The translations under genes and the position numbers were made by a program. From Frankiaceae bacterium (GTDB lineage: Bacteria > Actinomycetota > Actinomycetes > JADGOU01), in the NCBI GenBank assembly GCA_017882835.1, contig JADGOU010000083.1, positions 1-9,943 on the forward strand: a stretch of 9,943 nt of DNA, read 5' to 3'. The stretch's first letter is position 1. Each line of letters opens with the position of its first letter. The notes under the pieces were generated by a model that was given only the letters and a program-made list of their open reading frames with translations, was not told the origin of the DNA and made no database searches. Below, piece by piece: positions 1-7,018 of this stretch.

Positions 1-1289
1 TCAACGACGACGTGCTGAAGCTGATCGAGTCGGCGGACTACCAGACCGAGCTCGGTCAGTTCAACATCGAGGTCAACGTCGCGCCGCACAAGCTCGTCGG
101 CACCGTCTTTCGCGAGCTCGAAGAAGAGGTTCGCACCAGCCTGAACTATGCCGAACGGCGAGCCGGTGAGATCGGTGCGCACATCGTCATGATCGGTATC
201 CTGCCGACGCTGCGGACCCCGCACGTCACGCTGGACAACGTCACCAACAACCCGCGGTACGCGCTGCTCAACGACCAGGTGCTGGCGGCCCGGGGCGAGG
301 CTCTGCTGCTGCAGATCGACGGCGTCGAGCGGCTCACGGCGTACGCCGATTCCATCGCCCCGGAGGCGGCCGCGACCTCGGTGCAGCTGCACCTGCAGGT
401 CAGCCCCGACGGGTTCGCGCCGCTGTGGAATGCCGCTCAGGCCATTGCCGGGGTGCAGCTGGCGCTGGGGGCCAACTCGCCGTTCCTGCTCGGCCGGCAG
501 CTGTGGCAGGAGACTCGGATCGTGCTGCTGGAGCAGTCCATCGACACCAGGACGGAGGAGATAGTCAGCCAGGGGGTCCGGCCGCGGACCTGGTTCGGCG
601 AGCGCTGGATCGATGCGGTCACCGATCTGTTCGACGAGAATGTGCGTTACTACCCGGCGTTGCTGCCGCTGCTCGTCGACGAGGAGCCGGCGGCCATGTT
701 GGCGCGGGGGGACGTGCCGCACCTGGCGGAGCTGCGGCTGCACAACGGCACCATCTACCGCTGGAACCGGCCGGTGTACGACGTGGCTCGGGGCAAGCCG
801 CACCTGCGGGTGGAGAACCGGGTGCTCGCCGCCGGGCCGACCGTCGTCGACACCATGGCCAACGCCGCCTTCTACTACGGCCTGGTGCGCACGCTGTCCG
901 AGCTGGACGAGCCGATCAGCGCGCAGATGTCCTTCGCAGCCGCGGAGGAGAACTTCCGTACCGCCGCCCGGCATGGCCTCGTCGCCGAACTGTTCTGGCC
1001 GGGGCTGGGTCCGGTGCCGGCGGCCGAGCTGGTGCTGCGACGGTTGCTGCCGCTGGCCGCTGCCGGCCTCGATCGCTGGCATGTGGACCCCGCCGACCGC
1101 GACCGGCTGCTCGGCATCATCGAACAGCGCTGCATCACTGGCCGCAACGGAGCCACCTGGCAGGTCGAATCCGTGCGACAGCTGGAGGCCGCCGGGGCCA
1201 GCCGCGACAACGCGCTGGCGGAGATGACCCGCCGCTACGCCCAGCACATGCACACCAACACCCCGGTGCACACCTGGCCGCTCGAGTAG
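1..1289 (+). CDS. Glutamate-cysteine ligase family protein (GCS2-like), 5' partial
   Basis: The reading frame is open from the left edge (first whole codon at position 3) to a TAG at 1287-1289, giving 428 visible residues. The GTG at 12 is an internal valine, not the start: the protein enters the window in the middle of a conserved block. That block (ADYQTELGQFNIEVN, followed by GAHIVMIGILPTL) is what I recognise as the actinobacterial glutamate-cysteine ligase-like GCS2 family. Relatives are about 490-500 aa as I recall, so roughly 60-75 N-terminal residues lie outside. GCS2 enzymes join glutamate and cysteine using ATP and Mg2+; the Glu-rich block would be part of that site. The substrate is not proven here. 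Actinobacteria usually make mycothiol rather than glutathione, so a different amino-acid ligation is possible. It is convergent with the MATE gene, 57 bp away. The family call is fairly sure; the reaction is not. Confidence 0.8.
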   Translation, partial: NDDVLKLIESADYQTELGQFNIEVNVAPHKLVGTVFRELEEEVRTSLNYAERRAGEIGAHIVMIGILPTLRTPHVTLDNVTNNPRYALLNDQVLAARGEALLLQIDGVERLTAYADSIAPEAAATSVQLHLQVSPDGFAPLWNAAQAIAGVQLALGANSPFLLGRQLWQETRIVLLEQSIDTRTEEIVSQGVRPRTWFGERWIDAVTDLFDENVRYYPALLPLLVDEEPAAMLARGDVPHLAELRLHNGTIYRWNRPVYDVARGKPHLRVENRVLAAGPTVVDTMANAAFYYGLVRTLSELDEPISAQMSFAAAEENFRTAARHGLVAELFWPGLGPVPAAELVLRRLLPLAAAGLDRWHVDPADRDRLLGIIEQRCITGRNGATWQVESVRQLEAAGASRDNALAEMTRRYAQHMHTNTPVHTWPLE

Positions 1290-1317
1290 CCGTGGGCTAA
1301 CCGGGGGCTAACCTAAC

Positions 1318-1334
1318 CGCGCCGAGCCGGCGTG
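1318..1334. terminator. Small GC-rich hairpin between convergent genes
   Basis: cgccg (1320-1324) and cggcg (1328-1332) pair around the triloop agc. A G-T wobble and a C-G pair extend the stem to 7 bp. It sits in the 57-bp gap between the stop of the GCS2-like gene and the stop of the MATE gene, so it could end transcripts from both sides. There is no T-run on either side, so intrinsic termination is only inferred from position. The same gap carries two direct copies of gggctaacc (1294-1302 and 1305-1313). Confidence 0.3.
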
Positions 1335-1346
1335 ACGGGCTGAGCG

Positions 1347-2672
1347 TTAGCGGACCGCGCCGGTCACCAGCCAGGCCGGGCCGCGCGCCCGGGTCGCCAG
1401 CACCACCAGCCGGGCGGTCATGAATACGCCGTACGCCGCCCAGAGCGCGACCAGCCCGGCGTGGGTCGCCAGCACTGCGTATGCCGCCGGCAGGAACGCA
1501 ATCAGCGTGACCACCCCGGCCCGAGCCAGGTAGCGACCGTCCCCAGCGCCGATCAGCACGCCGTCAAGGACGAAAACCACGCCGGCCACCGGTTGCAGCA
1601 GCGCTACCACGAGCAGCACCCGGGTGATCAGACCCCGCACGTCGCTGCTGCCGGTGAACAGCGCGGGCAGCACGCCGCTGACCACCGCCAGCAGCAGACC
1701 GGCGGCGACGCCGGCGAGCACACCCCACTGCACCATCCGGCGGGTCGCCGCCCGGGCGCCGGCGACGTCGCCGGCGCCGAGCGCCCGACCGGTGATGGCC
1801 TGCCCGGCGATGGCCACCGCGTCCAAGGCGAACTGCAGCAGCGTCCAGACGGCGAACGCGACCTGGTGGGCGGCGATGGCGGAGTCCCCGATGCGCGCCG
1901 CCACGGCGGTCATCACCACCAGGGCGGCCCGCAACGTCACGGTGCGCAGCAGTAGCGGCACTCCGGCCACCGCGGCCGTGCGCAATCCCGGCACGTGCGG
2001 GCGCACCCGCACACCCAGTTGGCGGGCGCCACGGGAGACGACCGCGACGTACGCCGCGGCCGCGGCGTACTGGGTAAGCACGGTGCCGGCGGCCGAGCCG
2101 GCGATGCCCCGGTGCAGCCCCAGCACCAGCAGCGCGTTGAGACCCGCGTTCACCAGACCGCCGGCGACCGCCACGAGTAGCGGCGTACGGGTGTCCTGCA
2201 GGCCGCGCAGCACGCCGGTGCCGGCTAGCACGACCAACATTGCCGGGACGCCGACGAGGCTGATTCGCAGGTAGCTGACGGCGTACGGCCGCACCCCGCC
2301 GGACGCGCCAAGGGCGTCGACCAGCTCTGGGACAGCCGCAGCCGCCAGCGCCGCCGTGACGCCGCCGATCAGTAGCGCCAGCCACATCCCGTCGATGCCT
2401 TGGCGCACCGCCGCCGCCTGGTCACCGGCGCCCAGCTGGCGCGCGACGGCGGCCGTGGTGCCGTAGGCGAGGAAGATGCAGACGTTGACCAGCGTGGCGA
2501 GCGCCGTGCCGGCGACGCCGAGACCGCCGAGCGGGCGGGTGCCGAGCTGCCCAACGATGGCCGAGTCGGCGAGCAGGAACAGCGGCTCGGCGACCAGCGC
2601 GCCGAATGCCGGGACGGCCAGGCGCAGGATCTCCCGGTCGTACGCCGAGGCGACGCGCGAGTTACCCGAGAC
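1347..2672 (-). CDS. MATE family multidrug/Na+ antiporter (DinF-like), start codon unclear
   Basis: This is a multi-helix integral membrane protein of the MATE efflux family, which expels cationic drugs or metabolites in exchange for H+ or Na+. The coding frame runs from about 2672 down to TAA at 1347-1349, giving about 441 aa, the usual length for the family. Recognisable blocks are REILRLAVPAFGALVAEPLF and ADSAIVGQLGTRPLGGLG in the first helices, AYGTTAAVARQLGAGD in the helix 2 region, and a duplicated core with RALGAGDVAGA in the second half. The first canonical start codon in frame is the GTG at 2408, which would delete about 88 residues including the first two helices. Upstream of it the frame reads good MATE sequence to about 2640 but has no ATG, GTG or TTG before a double stop (TGA TGA) near 2787-2792. 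The 5' coordinate given is where homology and typical length suggest the protein begins. It overlaps the tail of the hydrolase fragment. It may start at a rare codon, be a recent pseudogene, or carry a sequence error. Confidence 0.75.
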   Translation of the reverse strand, partial: VSGNSRVASAYDREILRLAVPAFGALVAEPLFLLADSAIVGQLGTRPLGGLGVAGTALATLVNVCIFLAYGTTAAVARQLGAGDQAAAVRQGIDGMWLALLIGGVTAALAAAAVPELVDALGASGGVRPYAVSYLRISLVGVPAMLVVLAGTGVLRGLQDTRTPLLVAVAGGLVNAGLNALLVLGLHRGIAGSAAGTVLTQYAAAAAYVAVVSRGARQLGVRVRPHVPGLRTAAVAGVPLLLRTVTLRAALVVMTAVAARIGDSAIAAHQVAFAVWTLLQFALDAVAIAGQAITGRALGAGDVAGARAATRRMVQWGVLAGVAAGLLLAVVSGVLPALFTGSSDVRGLITRVLLVVALLQPVAGVVFVLDGVLIGAGDGRYLARAGVVTLIAFLPAAYAVLATHAGLVALWAAYGVFMTARLVVLATRARGPAWLVTGAVR

Positions 2673-2898
2673 GGTCGGCGGCCCGGGGGGCGCGCGGTTC
2701 AGCCTGCGAAACCGGCTGCGGCCGAGCTCGCTGCGCCACCAACGGGCGCTGCTCGACCAGCTCCGGTACGCCGACGACGTTGGTCATCACCTCACCGAAC
2801 GCGGCCGGGTCGGCCAGCAGCCAGGCGTGCTTGCCCGTGACCGCGATGCACGACCCGGGTACCAGCGCGTCCCGCAGCGACTCGATGAGCCGGCGACG
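2662..2898 (-). pseudogene. Alpha/beta-hydrolase-like C-terminal fragment
   Basis: This frame encodes 78 residues from just after a TGA (2899-2901) to TAA (2662-2664). It has very strong G/C third positions over its first two thirds, which argues that it is real coding sequence. Its core, IESLRDALVPGS then VTGKHAWLLADPAAFGEVM, resembles the last strand-His-helix unit of alpha/beta hydrolases, where the His (here in GKHAWL) is the catalytic-triad base. Nothing upstream encodes the nucleophile or the rest of the fold. There is no usable start before the GTG-ATG pair at VMTNVV, near residue 40. A good ribosome site (ggagg at 2910-2914, 7 nt before GTG at 2900-2902) lies just upstream but opens a different frame; removing one base would join it to this frame. 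The last 25 or so residues are Arg/Pro-rich and may be non-native. It is probably a decayed or truncated hydrolase. The family call is tentative. Confidence 0.45.
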
Positions 2899-3060
2899 TC
2901 ACGTTGCTGCCTCCTGTTCGGCCCAAATGACACCACACTGGCAACTTCGGTGTGGGGACGTCAGACGTCTTTCGGCGCAGGGCTGCGTCGCCGGTGGAGC
3001 GGAGCGGCACCTGGCCGTCGCGGGGCTACGGTGACCGCTTCGCAAGCCCCGGGAGGGACC

Positions 3061-4641
3061 GTGGACGGCGCGCACGCCCTGCTCGAGACCCTGGCCGCGG
3101 CCGGTGTCGAGGTCTGCTTTGCCAACCCCGGTACGACGGAGCTGCCGCTGGTGCGCGCACTGGAGGCGACGCCAGGCGTGCGCGCCATCCTCGGGTTGTT
3201 CGAGGGCGTGTGCACCGGGGCGGCCGACGGGTACGGCCGGATGATCGGTCGGCCGGCGGCCACGCTGCTGCACCTGGGTCCCGGGTTGGCCAACGGACTG
3301 GCCAACCTGCACAACGCCCGACGGGCCGGTACGCCGGTGGTCAACCTGGTTGGCGACCATGCGACCTGGCACCTCGGCGTGGACGCGCCGCTCACCAGCG
3401 ACATCGCCGGGCTGGCCGCTCCGGTCTCCCGCTGGGTGCGGACCGCCGCGTCCGCGGCTGGGTTGGCAGGGGACGGCGCTGACGCGGTCGCGGCCGCCCG
3501 GCTCGGTGGGGTGGCGACGCTGATCGCACCGGCCGACTGCCAGTGGGGGGACGGCGCCGAGCCGGCACCCGCACCGGCGCCGGCGGTGCTGCCGCGGGTG
3601 TCCGAGTCCGTGGTGGCTGCGGCGGCTGATGCGCTGCACGCCGGGCCGGCGGTGCTGCTGCTCGGCGACGCCGCTCTGGCCGCCGACGGCCTGCGCGCCG
3701 CCGGCACGGTCGCCGCCGCCACCGGCTGCCGCCTGGTGGCCGAGACCTTCCCGGCGCGGATGGAACGCGGCGGTGGGCTGCCGGCCCCCTCGCGGCTGTC
3801 CTACGTCCCGGAGTTGGCGACCGCCGAGCTCAGTGCCGCCGCCACCGTCGTCCTGGTCGGCGCTCGCTCCCCGGTCTCGTTCTTCGGCTACCCCGGCCTG
3901 CCCAGCTCCACCGTTCCGGCCGGTACGGCGGTGGCCACACTGGCCGAACCGGGCGCCGATGTGACTGAGGCGCTGGCCCGGCTCGCCGAGCGGGTCGGCG
4001 GTCCGGCGGCGTCCCGGCCGGCGGTCGACGCCGGCCCGACTGGGCCGACCGGCCCGACCGGGCCGACCGTGGCTGACGGCAAGGTTCCGGCCGACACCCA
4101 GCCGCTGAACCCGGCCGTGATCGGCACGGTGTTGGCCGGGCTGCAACCGGAGGGGGCCATCGTCGTCGATGAGGCAGTCACGACCGGCTTCCCGTACTGG
4201 GCGCTGGCCGCCGACGCGCCACCGCACACCTACCTGTCGCTGACTGGGGGCGCCATCGGTCAGGGGCTACCGGCCGCGGCCGGCGCCGCCGTCGCCTGCC
4301 CGGATCGCAAGGTGATCGCATTCCAGGCCGACGGCAGCGGCATGTACACACTCCAGGCGCTCTGGACGCAGGCCCGCGAGGCGCTCGACGTCCTCACCTT
4401 GATCTGCGCCAACCGCAGCTACCAGATCTTGCGGACTGAGCTCGGCCGCGCCGGCGGGTCGAGTCCCGGACCGGTGGCGTCCGGCCTCACCGACCTGGGC
4501 CGGCCGGACCTGGACTGGGTGGCCCTGGCGGCCGGTATGGGGGTGCCGGGCGAGCGGGCCACGACGGCCGGTGAGCTGACCGCTGCGTTGCGCCGCGCCC
4601 TGGCGGAGCCGGGTCCACGGCTGGTCGAGATGGTGCTCTGA
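3061..4641 (+). CDS. Thiamine-diphosphate enzyme, acetolactate synthase/benzoylformate decarboxylase superfamily
   Basis: A complete protein of 526 aa with the three-domain ThDP-decarboxylase plan. The N-terminal Pyr domain contains CFANPGTTELPLVRAL (residues 19-34) and the cofactor-activating glutamate E48 in GLFEGVCTGAADGYGRM. A variable central domain follows. The C-terminal PP domain has the Mg/ThDP signature ADGSG (423-427; canonical GDG) about 27 residues before N451 in ICANRSYQI. The protein is a cytosolic enzyme acting on a 2-keto acid. Databases usually name such proteins acetolactate synthase large subunit, but no ilvN-type regulatory subunit or ilvC lies next to it, so a decarboxylase or lyase role is equally possible. 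GTG 3061 was chosen because GGGAGG (3051-3056) precedes it and family members begin just before this point; GTG 3031 would add 10 residues without a clear ribosome site. A TACGGT at 3027-3032 is a possible -10 box for this start. A short (GPT)4 linker occurs at residues 325-336. Confidence 0.85.
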   Translation: MDGAHALLETLAAAGVEVCFANPGTTELPLVRALEATPGVRAILGLFEGVCTGAADGYGRMIGRPAATLLHLGPGLANGLANLHNARRAGTPVVNLVGDHATWHLGVDAPLTSDIAGLAAPVSRWVRTAASAAGLAGDGADAVAAARLGGVATLIAPADCQWGDGAEPAPAPAPAVLPRVSESVVAAAADALHAGPAVLLLGDAALAADGLRAAGTVAAATGCRLVAETFPARMERGGGLPAPSRLSYVPELATAELSAAATVVLVGARSPVSFFGYPGLPSSTVPAGTAVATLAEPGADVTEALARLAERVGGPAASRPAVDAGPTGPTGPTGPTVADGKVPADTQPLNPAVIGTVLAGLQPEGAIVVDEAVTTGFPYWALAADAPPHTYLSLTGGAIGQGLPAAAGAAVACPDRKVIAFQADGSGMYTLQALWTQAREALDVLTLICANRSYQILRTELGRAGGSSPGPVASGLTDLGRPDLDWVALAAGMGVPGERATTAGELTAALRRALAEPGPRLVEMVL

Positions 4642-4682
4642 ACCCCTGAACCGGCCGGGCTGGCTGGCTCGAGGTCCGCCGG

Positions 4683-4913
4683 CTACGCCGACCCGAACGA
4701 GTACCACCGGTCCAGCCAGGTGTCGACCTCGACGAGATCGCGGTGCGTGGAGAAGAACCGCTGCACCCGCTCCCACCGGGCGATCGTGAGCCGCATCCAC
4801 AGCGTGAACAGCGGCGCCGCCAGCCGGCGGACCGTGGCCCGCACGACGACGAACCCGGCGCGCGCCCGCGTCGTCAACCGGTCGAGAAGCTCCTGCACGC
4901 GCTGCTGGTCCAC
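4683..4913 (-). CDS. Small hypothetical protein, 76 aa
   Basis: The frame starts at GTG 4913 with a good ribosome site (ggagg, 5 nt upstream of the GTG) and ends at TAG 4683-4685. The product begins MDQQRVQELLDRL and ends LDRWYSFGSA. It is basic in the first half and rich in Trp, Arg and Leu. A central stretch, FVVVRATVRRLAAPLFTLWM, could form an amphipathic or weakly membrane-seeking helix, but no clear transmembrane segment or signal peptide is seen. It is convergent with the ThDP enzyme gene, with 41 bp between the stops, and about 280 bp from the stop of pntB. I do not recognise a family. The strong ribosome site and protein-like composition support a real gene; no function can be assigned. 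Confidence 0.6.
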   Translation of the reverse strand: MDQQRVQELLDRLTTRARAGFVVVRATVRRLAAPLFTLWMRLTIARWERVQRFFSTHRDLVEVDTWLDRWYSFGSA

Positions 4914-5042
4914 GCCTGCCTCCTACGGGCCGATCCGGCCGGGGGTCGCGACGCGACCGCCGCAGTTCACATAGTCGCACCGGGGCTGGACTATCGGGGG
5001 TCAGCGCGCGGCAACCGTGGGTGAACACTTGGCACCCTGGAA

Positions 5043-5105
5043 CGCCGATGTTGAGCCTACGTGCGTCTCAATCGAGCGGATCCGCACGGGTGCTCAACAT
5101 CGGCG
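5043..5105. repeat. Long inverted repeat (14 bp plus nested 6 bp) downstream of pntB
   Basis: cgccgatgttgagc at 5043-5056 is the perfect reverse complement of 5092-5105. Inside it cgtgcg (5060-5065) pairs with cgcacg (5083-5088), separated from the outer stem by a 3x3 internal loop and closing a 17-nt loop. As RNA this forms a 63-nt two-part hairpin. It lies 85-147 nt beyond the stop of pntB in a 276-bp gap (4914-5189) that otherwise holds only GC-rich sequence with short repeats such as gtggagc and ggcgcag at about 5108-5150. It could terminate or stabilise the pnt mRNA end, or be a mobile palindromic element. There is no U-tract, so a classical terminator is not supported. Confidence 0.6.
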
Positions 5106-5189
5106 CCGTGGAGCACTCGGCGCAGTGGAGCGCAAGCGTGGCGCAGCGGAACGAGCCGGGGCGGGTGACCGAGCGCGGAACTCGACCGG

Positions 5190-6575
5190 TCAGGCCGCCT
5201 TGACCGCCGATATCAGCTTGGTGAGCGAGTCCTTCGCGTCGCCGAAGAGCATCGTGGTCTTCGGGTTGTAGAGCAGCTCGTTGTCGATGCCGGCGAAGCC
5301 GGGTCGCATGCTGCGCTTCATGAAGATGATGTTCTTCGCCTCGTCCACGTTGAGGATGGGCATGCCGTAGATCGGGCTGCCCGGGTCGGTCTTGGCGGCC
5401 GGGTTGACCACGTCGTTGGCCCCGATCACCAGTACGACGTCGGTGCGCGGGAACTCCGGGTTGATGTCGTCCATCTCCCGCAGCTTCTCGTAAGGCACGT
5501 TGGCCTCGGCGAGCAGCACGTTCATGTGCCCCGGCATGCGGCCGGCCACTGGGTGGATGGCGAAGGAGACGTCGACCCCCTTGGACGCCAGCAGGTCGGC
5601 GAGCTCACGCACGGTGTGCTGGCCCTGGGCCACGGCCAGGCCGTAGCCGGGGACGATCGTGACCTTCTGCGAGTACGCCAGCATGATCGCGATGTCCTCG
5701 GCGTTGCCCGACTTGACCGGTCGAACGTCCTTGGAGATCTCGGTCGAGCCGGCGGTGGAGCCCTTGAAGGCGCCGAACAGGATGCTCGGGATGGACCGAC
5801 CCATCGCCCGGCCCATCATCTGGGTGAGCAGCGTTCCGGAAGCACCCACGAGCGTGCCAGCCACGATCAGCAGCACGTTGCTCAGGACGGCGCCGGACGC
5901 AGCCACCGCGAGACCGGTGAACGCGTTCAGCAGTGAGATGACGATCGGTACGTCGGCACCGCCGACCGGCAGTACGAACAGCACGCCGAAGACCAACGCC
6001 AGCAGCGCCAGCACGATCAGCGCGGCCACGCTCTCGGTCGCCAGGATCACGACCACGAGGACCAGCAGGACAGCGACCAGGCCACCGAAGACGTAGCGCA
6101 GCCACGGCGGCGCGAACGGCCGGCCGCTCATCAGCTCCTGCAGCTTGGCGAAGGTGATGCCGCTACCGGCGAAGGAGACGCAGCCGATGATCGCGCTCAG
6201 CAGGACGGCCAGCGTCACGCCGAAGGTCAGCGAGTCCACGGCCGCGCGGGACCGGAACTCCTCGATGGAGACCAGCGCGGCGGCGCCGCCGCCAACGCCG
6301 TTGAACAGCGCCACCATCTGCGGCATGGCCGTCATCGGCACCCGGCGGGCGGCCGGGACACCGAGCACCGTGCCGACGGCGATGCTGCCAATCATCAGCG
6401 GGAAGTTGGTGGCGCCGCTGACGAAGAATGCGGCCAAGACGGCCACCACCATGCCGCCGGCGCCGATCTGGTTGCCCAGGCGAGCGGTCTTGGGGCCGCT
6501 CAGGCCCCGCAGGGCGAGGATGAAGCAGACAGCGGCGATCAGGTCGATGACCGCAATGACAAAGGCCTTGCTCAT
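5190..6575 (-). CDS. pntB: NAD(P) transhydrogenase subunit beta
   Basis: A 461-aa protein of usual length, integral in the cytoplasmic membrane. The N-terminal two thirds are transmembrane domain dII, with helices starting at AFVIAVIDLIAAVCFILAL (4-22). The C-terminal domain dIII binds NADP(H): GYGLAVAQ (310-317), HPVAGRMPGHMNVLLAEA (341-358), GANDVVNPA (385-393), K420-R421-S422 near the 2'-phosphate site, and GDAKDS (445-450). With PntAA and PntAB it couples inward proton flow to hydride transfer from NADH to NADP+. ATG 6575 overlaps the stop of pntAB in an ATGA tetramer, so translation is coupled. Where E. coli PntB has the proton-channel His91, the aligned stretch here reads ALFNGVGGGAAAL, with Asn92. 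In three-subunit enzymes such as that of Thermus thermophilus, the histidine is reported on the alpha2 subunit instead. The gene is intact and the identification is secure. Confidence 0.97.
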   Translation of the reverse strand: MSKAFVIAVIDLIAAVCFILALRGLSGPKTARLGNQIGAGGMVVAVLAAFFVSGATNFPLMIGSIAVGTVLGVPAARRVPMTAMPQMVALFNGVGGGAAALVSIEEFRSRAAVDSLTFGVTLAVLLSAIIGCVSFAGSGITFAKLQELMSGRPFAPPWLRYVFGGLVAVLLVLVVVILATESVAALIVLALLALVFGVLFVLPVGGADVPIVISLLNAFTGLAVAASGAVLSNVLLIVAGTLVGASGTLLTQMMGRAMGRSIPSILFGAFKGSTAGSTEISKDVRPVKSGNAEDIAIMLAYSQKVTIVPGYGLAVAQGQHTVRELADLLASKGVDVSFAIHPVAGRMPGHMNVLLAEANVPYEKLREMDDINPEFPRTDVVLVIGANDVVNPAAKTDPGSPIYGMPILNVDEAKNIIFMKRSMRPGFAGIDNELLYNPKTTMLFGDAKDSLTKLISAVKAA

Positions 6576-7018
6576 CGGTTGGCCGGCTCTTTCGCACTCA
6601 CCGGGCTGGCACCCGTGCCGTCGGCGGCCGCTGCGGCCGCCTTCTTGCCGCGGCCGCGGAACCGGCCGCCGGACTTGCCGTCGGCCACCGCCGCATCGGC
6701 GCCACGCGCTGCGCCGGGGCCCTTGAACATCTCCAGCATCCGGTCGGTCACCACGAACCCACCGACCGCGTTCAGCGTGGCCAGGACCAGCGCGATGACG
6801 CCCAGGATCTTGGCCGGCCAGCTGTGCGCCGTACCGAGGATCGCCATGGCGCCGATCATGATGATGCCGTGGATGGCGTTCGTGCCGGACATCAGCGGGG
6901 TGTGCAGCGTGCTCGACACCTTTGAGATGACTTCGAAGCCGACAAAGATGGCCAGGATGAAGATCGTGAGCAGACCGATGCCGCTCACCGTCGCAGACGC
7001 CTCGGCGACCAGCATCAC
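6572..7018 (-). CDS. pntAB: NAD(P) transhydrogenase subunit alpha, membrane part (alpha2)
   Basis: A 148-aa subunit carrying the first helices of membrane domain dII. Three hydrophobic segments lie at about 12-30, 48-62 and 70-90, with the conserved TLHTPLMSGTNAIHG block between the first two (H39 and H50). In the split three-subunit enzyme this protein joins PntAA (NAD-binding) to PntB. It starts at GTG 7018, overlapping the pntAA stop by 4 bp (GTGA), with gggag 7 nt upstream; the adjacent ATG 7015 is an equally plausible start. After the third helix a tail of about 48 residues (101-148), rich in Gly, Ala, Lys and Arg, includes GGRFRGRGKK and a run of six alanines. Most alpha2 subunits I know are about 100 aa and lack such a tail. 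The tail looks disordered and cytoplasmic; its role is unknown. The core identification is secure. Confidence 0.95.
   Translation of the reverse strand: MMLVAEASATVSGIGLLTIFILAIFVGFEVISKVSSTLHTPLMSGTNAIHGIIMIGAMAILGTAHSWPAKILGVIALVLATLNAVGGFVVTDRMLEMFKGPGAARGADAAVADGKSGGRFRGRGKKAAAAAADGTGASPVSAKEPANR

Noticed and set aside
2933..2955. ccacac/gtgtgg inverted repeat and nearby gacgtc palindromes between the hydrolase fragment and the ThDP gene
   Set aside because: Six-bp arms with an 11-nt loop are too short to separate from chance, though the location is suitable for an operator.
2476..3060. Long in-frame plus-strand extension upstream of the ThDP enzyme (open from 2476)
   Set aside because: It is antisense to the MATE and hydrolase-like frames, its translation is Arg/Ala/Ser-rich without domain character, and the ThDP family N-terminus begins at about 3061. 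It is open only because stops are rare in GC-rich DNA.
2899..4227. Long minus-strand open frame opposite the ThDP gene
   Set aside because: Its translation is low-complexity Gly/Arg/Gln-rich; the plus strand has clear ThDP motifs and codon bias.
5106..5189. Short repeated gtggagc and ggcgcag words after pntB
   Set aside because: Low-complexity GC-rich intergenic sequence; no consistent period and no gene or RNA fold I can support.
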